This document shows, one piece after another, positions 9,375 through 18,672 of a DNA stretch of 64,000 nt. Position 1 is the stretch's first letter. Every line of letters starts with the position of its first letter. A program made the translations under genes and the position numbers. The stretch is from the NCBI GenBank assembly GCA_963707015.1, contig CAVPOO010000007.1, positions 434,001-498,000 of the forward strand. Direction: 5' to 3'. Source of the DNA: CAVPOO01 sp963707015 (GTDB lineage: Bacteria; Pseudomonadota; Gammaproteobacteria; Thiohalobacterales; Thiohalobacteraceae). The notes under the pieces were generated by a model, which was given only the letters and a program-made list of their open reading frames with translations, made no database searches and had not been told where the DNA came from.

Positions 9375-10106
9375 ATGGTTTACCCGCACAAACGCATATA
9401 CGTGGGCACCTCCGGCTGGTCCTACGATCACTGGAAAGGGCCCTTCTATCCCGAGCATCTGGCCAGCGATCAGATGCTGGCGTATTACGTCGAGCATTTT
9501 CGAAGCGCCGAGATCAACACGTCCTTCTACCACCTCCCCGCAGAACAGACATTGAAACACTGGCGAGAGGCAACGCCAGAGGATTTTCTGTTCACGGTCA
9601 AGGCCAGTCGCTACATTACCCACATGAAGAAACTCAAGGATCCGCAGCAGACTGTGAACACTTTTCTGCACAGGATTCGTATCCTCGGCGACAAGCTCGG
9701 CCCCGTCCTGTTTCAACTGCCGCCCCGCTGGCACTTCAACAAAGAGCGCCTGACCGCCTTTCTCGACGCCCTGAGCACGGAGTTTCGCTATGCCTTTGAG
9801 TTTCGCGACCCGAGCTGGCTGAACGAGGAAACCTATGCGCTGCTGTCGAGGCACAAGGCGGCGTTGTGCATCTACGAGCTCGACGGCTTCCTGTCACCCA
9901 GGACGCTCACAACCGATCTCGTCTACGTGCGCCTGCACGGTCCCGCCGGACCTTACCAGGGCAGCTACGACGAGGCGAGTCTGTCCGGCTGGGCCAGCGC
10001 GCTCGCCAGCTGGGCGGCCCAGGGTCGTGCCGTCTGCTGCTACTTCGACAATGATGAGCGGGGCTATGCGGCGCGGAACGCCGAGCGCCTGCAGGCCATG
10101 CTGTGA
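9375..10106 (+). CDS. DUF72 domain protein
   Basis: 243-residue DUF72 (YecE-like TIM-barrel) protein. Clear family motifs: RIYVGTSGWSYDHWKGPFYP, FRSAEINTSFYHLP, FLFTVKASRYITHMKKL, LGPVLFQLPPRWHFN, and YAFEFRDPSWL, ending with the CYFDNDERGYA block. Biochemical function is not established for the family. The stop overlaps the GTG start of a truncated dinB, so the original unit was probably DUF72-dinB. Confidence 0.9.
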   Translation: MVYPHKRIYVGTSGWSYDHWKGPFYPEHLASDQMLAYYVEHFRSAEINTSFYHLPAEQTLKHWREATPEDFLFTVKASRYITHMKKLKDPQQTVNTFLHRIRILGDKLGPVLFQLPPRWHFNKERLTAFLDALSTEFRYAFEFRDPSWLNEETYALLSRHKAALCIYELDGFLSPRTLTTDLVYVRLHGPAGPYQGSYDEASLSGWASALASWAAQGRAVCCYFDNDERGYAARNAERLQAML

Positions 10107-10201
10107 AAACCCTCCTGCACGTCGACATGAATGCCTTTTTCGCGGCGGTTGAGCTACGGCGCGATCCGGAGCTCAAGAGCAAAATCGTTTGTGATCGCTG
10201 A
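10103..10201 (+). pseudogene. dinB: Truncated DNA polymerase IV (dinB) remnant
   Basis: A 32-codon reading frame starting with GTG inside the DUF72 stop. It reads KTLLHVDMNAFFAAVELRRD, the first catalytic block of Y-family DNA polymerase IV, including the DMNAFFA metal-binding motif. The similarity stops after PELKSKIV and a TGA follows two codons later. About 90% of the gene is missing, so this is a deletion remnant with no polymerase activity. Confidence 0.82.
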
Positions 10202-10489
10202 GTCAACCTGGGGAAGCCCCGCCCTCACCTCGAAGCACCACGGAGACCCTTTTTTCACTGTGCCTGACCTGAACGCGCCGGTGTTGGCTGAAAACGCAGC
10301 GATTGTGAACTGATGCAATCTCACAGCCGTCACCGGTCCTCGACCAGCCGTGACGGTGGCGTGTAAGCAAGGCCTGTGTCCGGTTAGGGGCGTACTGGCC
10401 GAGCCACATTTCAGTTCGTCCGGGGATTATGTTAAAAGTGAGGCGGCAATGGGCCCGCTCAGCGCCATTGCAGGTGCCAAGCTGACCCA

Positions 10490-13400
10490 ATGACCTTCGC
10501 AAGCGATGAGCCGTGCCAGGGAAAAGTGACGAGATCGCACCGACAATCCCATCCTCTGCGACAGGCAGCCCCCCCGTTCTGGTACCTCAGCCTGCTGCCC
10601 GCATTGGCTTTTGCCAGCCAGCCTGCTGTCGACTATCTGCAGTTCGACGGCGTGGACGACCGGGTAGTCGCCGGCGATATCGACCCCCAGGGCGGGATGA
10701 CGCTGGAGGCGTGGATCCGACCCGAAACGATCAGCAATAACAGTAACCAGGACCGGGTCGTCAGCAAGTCCAGTAACTACGAACTGACCATCTCGACCGG
10801 CGACACGGGCTGCGGTTTCGGAACTGCTGGCGATGTGCAGTGGCGCGCGACCATCGGCGGCGCGAACGCAAGGATCTGCGGCGGGCAGTTGCAGCCGGGA
10901 ATCTGGCAGCATATCGCGGGCACCTATGACGGGGCGACGTTTACGCTCTACGTCAACGGCAGTCCGGTGGCGACAGCGGCGAGGAGCGGGGCGATCACCG
11001 CCAATGACCTGCCGCTGGTGGTGGGCAACCACCCGGTCAACGCCCGGCCGTTCCACGGCGGGATTGACGAGGTGCGGATCTGGGGCCGTGCCCTGAGCCA
11101 GGCAGACGTGCTGAACTACATGAACATCGAGCTCAGCGGATCGGAGAGCGGCCTTCAGGCCTACTACCGCTTCGACGAAGGCTCGGGCCAGGTGGCCGCC
11201 GACAGTTCTCCCGGCGGTTTCGATGCGACGCTGGGAACCACCGCCGGCAGCGACGCCCAGGACCCGCTCTGGGTGAGCCAGGTCCCGGTCAATCAGGCGC
11301 CCGTCGTCGACGCCGGACCGACGCAGACACTCGTGCTGCCGGACAACACCGCGGCACTCGACGGCACCGTCTCGGATGACGGTCTGCCGGACGGAACCCT
11401 GACAGTGAGCTGGGGCGTGGTGAGCGGTCCGGCCCTGGTGACGTTCGCAGACGCGAATGCCGTGGACACCACGGCCACCTTTTCCGCCGAAGGAGACTAT
11501 TTGCTGCGCCTGACGGCCTTCGACGGTGAATTGTCGACCAGTTCCGAAGTGCTGGTGCGGGTCGTCCCGGAGCTGGTGCTGAGCAGCATCGAGATTATCC
11601 CGGCGGCCGCCGCCGTTGCGACGGGCGGGACGTTCCAGTTCACCGCACGTGGACTCGACCCCGGCGGCGACCCCACGTCCATTTCGCCGCAGTGGAATGC
11701 GACGGGTGGAACGATCAGTCAGACGGGCCGGTACACGGCGAATATGAACCCCGGTCAGTACACGGTCACGGCGGCCTATGGCGGCGTCCAGGATCAGGTC
11801 ACTGTCAGTGTATTCGACCCCAACACGGTATGGCCGACCGCCGGCTGGACCACTGCCACGCCGGACGAGATGGGGATGGATCAAAACCAGCTGGCGCAGG
11901 CGCGCGACTATGCCTTGACCGCGGGCGGCTCCGGCTATATCACCCGCAGCGGCAGGCTGGTGATGGCCTGGGGAGATGATGGTCTGATTTACGATCTGAA
12001 ATCGTCCACCAAATCGATCGGTTCGACGATACTCGGTCTGGCGCTGAAGGACGGCCTGGTAAACGTGGAAGATGCGGCGCAACTGCATCTGCCATCGATT
12101 GGTATCCCGCCGCAGAGCAATGCCGCGACAGGCTGGCTGGACGATATCAGGCTGGTGGATCTGGCCACCCACACGGCGGGATTTGCCAAGACGGGCGGCT
12201 ACATCGACCTGCTCTATCAGCCCTTTACACGCTGGCTGTACTCGGATGGTGGCTTCAACTGGCTGGCCGACGTATTGACCACCGTGTACGCGCAGGACCT
12301 GCGAACAGTCCTGTTCTCACGCGTGCTCACGACACTCGGGATCACCGACCAGGATCTCGTCTGGCGCAACAACCGGTATCGCGACGATCTGATCGACGGC
12401 GTCAAGCGCCGCGAGTTCGGTTCCGGTATCCGCGCCAATGTCGATGCGATGGCGCGTATCGGCCATCTCTATTTGCGCCGCGGCATGTGGAACGGACAGA
12501 ACCTGCTGCCGGCGAGCTTCATCGACCTGATTGCGCAGCCTGCGCCCGGCGTGCCGGCCCTCCCGGTCGACGACCCGGTGAGGTTTCCGGATGCACCGCA
12601 ACACTACGGCATGGGATGGTGGACGAATGCGGACGCCACCCTGTCCGGTGTGCCAACGGGCAGCTACTGGTCATGGGGTCTGTACGACAGTCTTATCGTC
12701 GTCATGCCGGAGCTCGATATCGTGGTGGCGCGTGCGGGGACCGCCGGGTGGCGGCCCGACTGGGACGGTAATTACAGCTTTCTCGTTCCCTTCCTGACGC
12801 CGATCGCACAATCGGTCAGCAACAATCCGCTGAACCTGTCACCGGAGACCGACGCCGGTGTCAACCTGACGACCACCCTGCCCCTGGACACCGTGAACCT
12901 GGATGGAACCGTGACGGATGATGGTCTGCCAAACGCCGTCTTGACGACGACATGGAGCGTGGTCAGTGGTCCAGGCGCCGTTACCTTCGGTAACGCGGCC
13001 CTGGTCGATACCACGGCGACGTTTTCTGCAGCGGGCACCTTTGTACTGGGCCTGAAGGCTGACGACGGTCTGCTCTTCACGAGCGATCAGATGACGGTGA
13101 CCGTCGAACCCGAACCGGATACCGACGGAGACGGTCTGAGCGACAGCTTCGAGCAGTCCATCGGCACCAGTATCCTGCTGACCGATACCGATGGCGACGG
13201 CCTGAGTGATTATGAGGAAGTCGCCTTCGACGGTGACGCCGCGAATTATGCCGTGGGTCAGGATACGGACCCGCTGTCCGGGGATACCGATAATGACGGC
13301 GTCAGTGATGGCCTGGAGGTGCAGCTGCATACGGATCCGCTCGATTCCGGGTCTTTCCCGTCTCTCGCCGATGGCGACATCAACATGGACGGCGAGGTCA

Positions 13401-13582
13401 ATGCGGCGGATGTCCTGCTTGGCTATCGGGTGTTGGCAGGCGACCTGAGCCTCACGGAAGAGCAGCAACTGCATGGCGATGTGGCGCCGCTTGTCAATGG
13501 CATCCCGGCGCCCAACAGGCTGTTCGATCTCGGTGATCTGCTGGTCATCCAGCGGAAGGCGCTCGGACTCATCAGTTTCTGA
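10490..13582 (+). CDS. Large secreted protein: LamG, PKD, beta-lactamase-like, TSP3 and dockerin-like domains
   Basis: 1030 residues. A signal peptide (FWYLSLLPALAFA, about residues 30-43) leads into a LamG/concanavalin-like domain (45-245), an Ig/PKD-like domain (266-360) and a Big_2-like domain (363-447). A serine beta-lactamase / esterase-like domain follows (450-790) with SSTK as the SxxK nucleophile motif (about 503-508), YSDGG as the Tyr motif (about 582) and HYGMGWW near 705. After a second PKD-like domain come calcium-binding TSP3-type repeats (DTDGDGLSD, twice) and a dockerin-like pair (DINMDGEVNAADVLLGYRVL and DLGDLLVIQRKAL). No membrane anchor or PEP-CTERM signal is seen. It probably acts outside the cell on an ester or amide substrate, bound through LamG and perhaps a cohesin-like partner. 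No cellulosome genes are in the window. Confidence 0.82.
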   Translation: MTFASDEPCQGKVTRSHRQSHPLRQAAPPFWYLSLLPALAFASQPAVDYLQFDGVDDRVVAGDIDPQGGMTLEAWIRPETISNNSNQDRVVSKSSNYELTISTGDTGCGFGTAGDVQWRATIGGANARICGGQLQPGIWQHIAGTYDGATFTLYVNGSPVATAARSGAITANDLPLVVGNHPVNARPFHGGIDEVRIWGRALSQADVLNYMNIELSGSESGLQAYYRFDEGSGQVAADSSPGGFDATLGTTAGSDAQDPLWVSQVPVNQAPVVDAGPTQTLVLPDNTAALDGTVSDDGLPDGTLTVSWGVVSGPALVTFADANAVDTTATFSAEGDYLLRLTAFDGELSTSSEVLVRVVPELVLSSIEIIPAAAAVATGGTFQFTARGLDPGGDPTSISPQWNATGGTISQTGRYTANMNPGQYTVTAAYGGVQDQVTVSVFDPNTVWPTAGWTTATPDEMGMDQNQLAQARDYALTAGGSGYITRSGRLVMAWGDDGLIYDLKSSTKSIGSTILGLALKDGLVNVEDAAQLHLPSIGIPPQSNAATGWLDDIRLVDLATHTAGFAKTGGYIDLLYQPFTRWLYSDGGFNWLADVLTTVYAQDLRTVLFSRVLTTLGITDQDLVWRNNRYRDDLIDGVKRREFGSGIRANVDAMARIGHLYLRRGMWNGQNLLPASFIDLIAQPAPGVPALPVDDPVRFPDAPQHYGMGWWTNADATLSGVPTGSYWSWGLYDSLIVVMPELDIVVARAGTAGWRPDWDGNYSFLVPFLTPIAQSVSNNPLNLSPETDAGVNLTTTLPLDTVNLDGTVTDDGLPNAVLTTTWSVVSGPGAVTFGNAALVDTTATFSAAGTFVLGLKADDGLLFTSDQMTVTVEPEPDTDGDGLSDSFEQSIGTSILLTDTDGDGLSDYEEVAFDGDAANYAVGQDTDPLSGDTDNDGVSDGLEVQLHTDPLDSGSFPSLADGDINMDGEVNAADVLLGYRVLAGDLSLTEEQQLHGDVAPLVNGIPAPNRLFDLGDLLVIQRKALGLISF

Positions 13583-13742
13583 TCGCGCAGGGGCGCAGAG
13601 AACCCGTTTCCACCACGCACCTGGCCGCCGCGGCGGGAAAAACCTTCACCCGACGCACAGCCTTGCGGCCGCTCTGGCAATGACCACCCCCGGGGATGGT
13701 CCGACACGCATTTGTCGCCTGACGCTGGCTGTCGGCGATTAA

Positions 13743-15218
13743 TCACGCGTCTTGCCGCGGGGCGCTTTGGGGCCCGCTCGCGGCGCTGGCGCGCGCAGCA
13801 ATCGCCCGTGTCAAGCCACGGAAAATCAGCCAGTGAAACGGGGCCAACAGATACCAGTACAGCAGCCCCCAGACGCCGGCAGGATGAAAATATGCCGTGG
13901 CGGTGACGCGATGGCCCGGCGCTTCGGGCTTCAATTCAAACTCCAGTACGCCGGCACCCGGCGCCTTCATTTCCATCAGCAGTGTCAGCCGGGTTTCGGG
14001 TTCTACCGCGATGACCCGCCACGCATCAATGGTATCGCCGACGCGCACCTCGGTGGGATGGCGCCGCCCACGACGATAGCTGGGTCCCCCGATCAACCAG
14101 TCGATGGCACCCCGGATTACCCAGAGACTGTTGAGATAGTAATACCCCTGATGACCGCCGATCGAGGTGATCTGGCGCCACAGTTCGGCCACTGGTGCGG
14201 TTGCGCTTGCGCTGCCTCCTGCGCGCTTGGCGTAGAAGCCATACTCGGGGTGGTAATTGCGACACATCATCGAGCCTTCTACCCAACGGGCCGGAATCTG
14301 TTGCCTGGACTCCGCATCCAGTGTGGCACGCACCGATTCCTTGAAGGTCAGCAGCGACAGGGGAATCAACTGGCGGATCGGCGCATCATTCGCCACCACG
14401 TCCTGTTTGAGCCCCTCGATCAGGGCTCGCGCAATGTTGGTTGGCACCGAGGTCACCAGGCGCAGCCAGTAAGACGACAGGCGCGGGCTGAGAACCGGGA
14501 CCGGGATGATGAGCGGATGCCGCCCGACCACTTCCCCGTACTGGCGCATGATCGCTTCATAGGTCAGCACGTCGGGCCCGGCGACATCATAAGACTTGCC
14601 TGCCGTCGCTTCGAAATACGGTACCCGCAGCAGGTAGTCGAGCAGGTTATCCAGGGCGATCGGCGATGAACGGGTGCGGACCCAGCGCGGCGTAACCATG
14701 ACCGGGAGGTGATTGACCAGGTCGCGAATGACTTCGAAGGCCGCGGATCCGGGCCCGACGATCATCCCGGCGCGAATCTCGGTGACCGGCACTTTCCCCG
14801 CACGCAGACAGTCACCGGTTTCCTCGCGTGAGCGCAGATGTTCGGAAACCGGATTGGACGGAATCAGACCGCCAAGATAGACAATTCTCCGCACGCCGGC
14901 CTGCTCCGCCGCGCGCCGAAAGTTCTCGGCTGCCTCGAGATCGAGGTGGGCAAAATGCTGCCCCGCCGCCATCGAGTGGACAAGATAGTACGCGACGTCC
15001 ACGCCCGACAGGACTGGCGCCAGGGTTTCGGGCTTGAGCGCATCGGCCTCGACCCGCTCCACACCCTCCCAGCCCCTGCCCTCCAGCACCTCCCGGTTAC
15101 GCGCGCTCGCACGCACCGGGCGCTGCAACTGGCCGAGCCGGGCCACGAGGTGGGTGCCGATGTAACCGCTGGCGCCGAACACCAGCACCCGTCCCGGAGA
15201 ACCGGCTGGCTCAGCCAT
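13743..15218 (-). CDS. SDR family oxidoreductase with DUF2867 domain
   Basis: 491 residues. N-terminal atypical short-chain dehydrogenase with the nucleotide motif VFGASGYIGTHLVARL and a YYLVHSM segment; the C-terminal 150 residues are DUF2867 (about 340-480). The start ATG at 15218 has AGGG 6 bases upstream and is preferred to the GTG at 15236. Proteins of this arrangement are predicted nucleoside-sugar or quinone-like reductases; substrate unknown. Convergent with the LamG gene. Confidence 0.85.
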   Translation of the reverse strand: MAEPAGSPGRVLVFGASGYIGTHLVARLGQLQRPVRASARNREVLEGRGWEGVERVEADALKPETLAPVLSGVDVAYYLVHSMAAGQHFAHLDLEAAENFRRAAEQAGVRRIVYLGGLIPSNPVSEHLRSREETGDCLRAGKVPVTEIRAGMIVGPGSAAFEVIRDLVNHLPVMVTPRWVRTRSSPIALDNLLDYLLRVPYFEATAGKSYDVAGPDVLTYEAIMRQYGEVVGRHPLIIPVPVLSPRLSSYWLRLVTSVPTNIARALIEGLKQDVVANDAPIRQLIPLSLLTFKESVRATLDAESRQQIPARWVEGSMMCRNYHPEYGFYAKRAGGSASATAPVAELWRQITSIGGHQGYYYLNSLWVIRGAIDWLIGGPSYRRGRRHPTEVRVGDTIDAWRVIAVEPETRLTLLMEMKAPGAGVLEFELKPEAPGHRVTATAYFHPAGVWGLLYWYLLAPFHWLIFRGLTRAIAARASAASGPQSAPRQDA

Positions 15219-15324
15219 GCGAACCCTGAGCCGCACGCAGGTCCACGCGACGTACGTCCGGTCTCCGCCGCAACGTCACTGGTTTCCCTCGTCCGCGAAA
15301 CAGCGTCTGTCTCAAAGCGGTCGC

Positions 15325-15470
15325 GCGAGAACCGGCCACGGCCAGAATTAGCCATGGCCGAAAACGCACTGTAGGTAATCTGCTTTGCACGCTATTCAAT
15401 ACCTCAGTTCAATATTTGAGTGCCCTTCATGGATTTACCGCCGCCCACCGAGAAATCCGGGCTGGTCCAA
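15325..15470. repeat. Degenerate copy of the CTAG-MITE family
   Basis: This gap resembles the right half of the mobile repeat at 18079-18326: GCGCGAGAACCGGCCACGG, then TTCAATACCTCAGTTCAA, then CCGCCCACCGAGAAATCCGG near the end. The left half and its terminal repeat are not recognisable, and the right tip reads GGGCTGG instead of GGGCTAG. An old decayed copy is the simplest reading. Confidence 0.55.
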
Positions 15471-15476
15471 TGGTGT

Positions 15477-16817
15477 TCAGGCCAGGTGATCCCGATAAAT
15501 ATCGGCCCGCGTGGGCGGCAACACGTTTCCCGCGATCATTGCCCGCTTTGTCGCGACGGTTTGATAAATACGCATCGCACCCAGATCGAAGGTACGCGCG
15601 ACCGCGGCAATATAGACGAGCCACATGCGATAGCGCTCGACGCCGACCTGCTCGATCGCTGCATCGCGCTGGGCGAGCAGGCGCTCGTACCACAGCCGGC
15701 AGGTCCTGCCGTAGTGGGGACGCAGATTCTCGACATCGTAGACCTCGAAGCCACAGCCTTCCATAACCTGGACGGTGTGACCAATGTCATCGAGCTCAGA
15801 GCCGGGAAAGATGTACTTCAGCAGCACACCGCGAGAGGCACTGACCCGTCCAGCGGTCTTGGCGTTGAGCTTGCCCCGCCGCGTGATGCCATGATTGAGA
15901 AAAATACCCTGGTCATCCAGCAGCGACAACACCTTTCTGAAGTAGTCAGGGTAGTTGGCGATGCCGATATGTTCGTACATGCCGATGCTGGAAATCTTGT
16001 CGTAGCTGCCTTCCAGGGATGCGTAATCCCGAAGCGATACCTGGACGCGGTCCTGCAGGCCGAGCCTGGCAATCTTTGCGAGCGTATAGTCGTATTGCCG
16101 CTGTGACAGCGTGACGCCTTCGGCCCTTACACCATAGTGCTGTGCGGCGTGACACAGCAGGGCACCCCAGCCGCTACCGATATCGAGAAAACGATCGCCG
16201 GGTTTCAGACGCAGCTTGCGGCAGATCAGGTCGAGTTTGTCCTGCTGGGCCTGGTCGAGCGAATTCGACCAGTCCGTGAAATAGCCGCAGGAGTACACCA
16301 TCTGGGCATCGAGAAACAGCGCGTAGAACTCGTTACTGACGTCGTAGTGGAACTGTATCAGTTCCTTATTCTTGCGTTTCTGCTTCGAATAGCCGGTTTC
16401 ATCGCCACCATAACGGTGGGAGAGCCTGGCAGCCGGCTCAGGGGCAGTGAGCAGCGGCAAGACGCTGCGCCAGGGAAAGCCCCTGCGCAGACGCCGACCA
16501 ACCACCTGCCCTCCGATTCGCTTCCGGTGCGCCTGAACGAGCTCCAGAAAGAACATGAAATCGGCACCATGTACGTCAATGTGTTCGCTGGCATACAGCC
16601 GATACAGGGTCTCCAGCGACGGGCGTCGCAGCAGAGCACCGACAACGCCGGCGTCGTCTACCGACAGGAAACGCTCCCGATCCGCGTTCGTCCCCAGTGG
16701 CACGATGGTGCCCTCCCAGAGTCGAACGGATATGGGAAGATCCACGGCGCCGGCGACATGCCGGATGATACGTTTTGCCGCCGTCAGCCGCTGCTGGTCA
16801 GAAAAGATGTTGAACAT
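15477..16817 (-). CDS. cfa: Cyclopropane-fatty-acyl-phospholipid synthase
   Basis: 446 residues. The enzyme transfers a methylene from S-adenosylmethionine to unsaturated lipid acyl chains. Motifs: IQFHYDVSNEFYALFLD, MVYSCGYFTDW, the SAM-binding FLDIGSGWGALLCHAA, and GMYEHIGIANYPDYF. The N-terminal lipid-binding domain is present. ATG at 16817 has GGAG 7 bases upstream. CFA formation protects membranes against acid and solvent stress, in line with other stress genes here. Confidence 0.93.
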   Translation of the reverse strand: MFNIFSDQQRLTAAKRIIRHVAGAVDLPISVRLWEGTIVPLGTNADRERFLSVDDAGVVGALLRRPSLETLYRLYASEHIDVHGADFMFFLELVQAHRKRIGGQVVGRRLRRGFPWRSVLPLLTAPEPAARLSHRYGGDETGYSKQKRKNKELIQFHYDVSNEFYALFLDAQMVYSCGYFTDWSNSLDQAQQDKLDLICRKLRLKPGDRFLDIGSGWGALLCHAAQHYGVRAEGVTLSQRQYDYTLAKIARLGLQDRVQVSLRDYASLEGSYDKISSIGMYEHIGIANYPDYFRKVLSLLDDQGIFLNHGITRRGKLNAKTAGRVSASRGVLLKYIFPGSELDDIGHTVQVMEGCGFEVYDVENLRPHYGRTCRLWYERLLAQRDAAIEQVGVERYRMWLVYIAAVARTFDLGAMRIYQTVATKRAMIAGNVLPPTRADIYRDHLA

Positions 16818-17148
16818 GGAGGAACTCCGCAAACTGAGTGGATAGTGCCATCAGTACGTGTCAGGTATCGCCGTCGAAGCACATGCCTTCACCCAGAAAG
16901 CCAACCTGTCCGCAACCCTTGGCATCTGATCTCTTGGCGTGCCCCAGCTTTCACGCACACCCGGTTTGGGCAGCATGATGGAACTCAGGGACGAAAATGG
17001 CAAGCGAACGGCTGTTCACCCGCAACTTCCGGCTGAAGCCGCTCCGGTTCAAGCGGCAGCGGGATATTCCAGAACCTGCACTGCAGCGGTCTGGATCGAC
17101 GCGCACGGGGCGGGGTTTGAGTGCGCGGCGGAGTTGGCTATTGCAGCG
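16818..17148. other. Intergenic stretch without a recognised intact gene
   Basis: About 330 bases between cfa and the ppsA-like remnant. The minus strand may hold further decayed sequence of that remnant, but I cannot match it to the PEP synthase family. Plus-strand frames look like shadows. It should contain the cfa promoter. Confidence 0.4.
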
Positions 17149-17637
17149 TTATGCCCACCACATCACACTCTGCGCCGCCCACGGTGACAATGCCCGGAAA
17201 CCGTCTGCTGTGGCTCTGTCCCCCTCCTCCGGGGTTTCATGGAAGCGCCCGGATGGTCCTCGCCATGAGCCGGACACCTCACGGCCAGCGGCCGGTCTTT
17301 GGGTAGCTTCCCCATCGTTTCCTGACGCGCAGCGGCAATTTCCCCGAGGCACATGGCCTGCCAGAAACCGGGAACGGAGGCGCAGCGCCGCATCCCAGAT
17401 CTCCTCCCAGTGCATCTCAGAAAGCGGCTTGCGCCCGAGCTCGAACTGTATGTCATCTGTCAGTCTGTTATGCCGAACGAATTCTTCGTACCAGAGCGTG
17501 GAAATACAGGCGCCGTGCGGAACACGAAATCCCGCTTGCGCCAGTTTCGCCAGCCGAACAGCCTTGGCGCCGACGCGCGCTTCTCCTGCCTCCGCAGCAT
17601 CGATGAGTGGAACTACCCCTTGCGGTGAGGAATCCAT
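17149..17637 (-). pseudogene. PEP synthase / pyruvate-phosphate dikinase-like N-terminal remnant
   Basis: The frame from ATG 17637 encodes VGAKAVRLAKLAQAGFRVP, the N-terminal nucleotide-binding signature of PEP synthase-like enzymes, followed by a helical region. Near 17350 the family sequence jumps frame and continues as DRPLAVRCPAHGEDHPGAS, equivalent to the usual LAVRSSAxxEDxPxxSFAG motif, then degrades. The rest of the roughly 800-residue enzyme is absent. It overlaps the 3' end of the upstream PNPOx-like gene by 25 bp, so the two probably formed an operon. I call it a pseudogene with at least one frameshift and a large 3' deletion. Confidence 0.7.
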
Positions 17638-18089
17638 TCCTTCACTTCCTGGAAGCGGGCAACATGGAGGTAACGGAGAATGTCCACCATGAACAAAGCC
17701 GTAGTTTGTGCATCCAGGAATGCCTTCATATAAGGATGACGACCCAAAAGAAGTTTCACCCACGGCTCAGCGTCAGGTCGACGCTCAATCCGTATCGCAC
17801 GGCCTGTGGCCGTTACCGCTTCAAGCTGCGTGATGTCAGACTGACACAGGGAACGATTATCGATAAGCACGGCGACCCTGTCACATTCTGTAAGCAGACG
17901 GAATTTACGCGTTGTTACCGGCGTCGCGAACACCATCGCTTTCAGGTCATGCGTCGCTGCAAAAGCAACCAAAGACCCATACGGTTGCCCACCGCCCTGC
18001 GTGCAGAGAACCGCATACGGTTGTCCGTCAACCAAGGATCGAATACGTTCATGCAGCTCAATGGGTTCGATAGAGTGGCTAGCCCGCAT
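17613..18089 (-). CDS. PNPOx-like FMN-binding protein, 5' end rewritten by a MITE
   Basis: 158 residues of a pyridoxamine 5'-phosphate oxidase-like split barrel (PYAVLCTQGGGQPYGSLVAF, KFRLLTECDRVAVLIDNRS, ATGRAIRIE). The present ATG at 18089 lies inside the terminal repeat of the MITE at 18079-18326. If the MITE and one CTAG copy are removed, the frame continues without a stop back to an ATG at 18375. That ATG has an AGGGG-type ribosome binding site, and the product starts MHDVEEPVAGSTAVAGTSHS. The element thus cut the gene after codon 17 and supplied a replacement start in frame. Whether the shortened protein is made is unknown. Substrate not identifiable. Confidence 0.75.
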   Translation of the reverse strand: MRASHSIEPIELHERIRSLVDGQPYAVLCTQGGGQPYGSLVAFAATHDLKAMVFATPVTTRKFRLLTECDRVAVLIDNRSLCQSDITQLEAVTATGRAIRIERRPDAEPWVKLLLGRHPYMKAFLDAQTTALFMVDILRYLHVARFQEVKEWIPHRKG

Positions 18090-18326
18090 TTCTCACCGGG
18101 ATCCCGGATGCTGGCGCAGGGCTCGTGTGTCCGGACGCCGCGCTGGAGGGAAAGTGGTAGCCGTAGCTACCACTTGAGTGAAGCGCAAGTCCGGGCGCGC
18201 GAGAACCAGCCAGGGCCGGGATAGGCACTGCCTGATTACACACTGTCTTTTCCCTGATCTGCACTCTGTTCCTTACCTCAGTGCATTATGTGACTCTATC
18301 GCCGCCCGGTGAGAAATGCGGGCTAG
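18079..18326. mobile_element. MITE copy A with CTAG target duplication
   Basis: 248 bases including both CTAG copies. Terminal inverted repeats are GCTAGCCCGCATTTCTCAC on the left and GTGAGAAATGCGGGCTAG on the right. An internal perfect stem, AAGTGGTAGC-CGTA-GCTACCACTT, lies at 18152-18175. No coding capacity. Much of it matches the element at 60646-60968 in opposite orientation. Its removal restores the 5' end of the PNPOx gene. The YTAR-type 4-bp duplication fits mobilisation by an IS5-group transposase, which is inference. Confidence 0.85.
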
Positions 18327-18573
18327 TTCCGGCCACAGCAGTACTTCCTGCGACAGGTTCCTCAACATCATGCATGGAGCTTCCCCTTTGCCCGCAGGGA
18401 CAGGATATGTGTTTCCCATCGCCAGCCACGCGGGCACACAGTTCTGACGTTCGACCCCAGAAGGCATGCCTGGTAACTGCGGTTGCGTTAACAGACAGAG
18501 AAAAGGCCTAGAACTCAGCTGACCGTTACAAGGTGAGTCTCACCAGACACCGTAACAGCAGGAGACCTAAGCC

Positions 18574-18672
18574 TTGGCACACCATGATACGCTGTTCGCC
18601 CGATTACTCAAATGTGTCCCGAGACATGCATGCGAGACTCTGGTACATGAGCACCGATCGGGGCGTCAGTTC
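18574..18672 (+). pseudogene. IS4-like (DUF4372) transposase N-terminal remnant
   Basis: 33 codons from a TTG with AGGAGA upstream: AHHDTLFARLLKCVPRHAC then ETLVHEHRSGRQF. This matches the DUF4372 N-terminal segment of IS4-type transposases (HNTVFxQLLKLxPRHxFE pattern). Immediately after it the sequence becomes, on the opposite strand, part of an ABC exporter gene, so this is the broken edge of an insertion. Confidence 0.72.

Noticed and set aside
10427..12172. 581-codon minus-strand ORF opposite the LamG gene
   Set aside because: Antisense shadow of a clear multi-domain gene; composition is low-complexity His/Arg with no domain.
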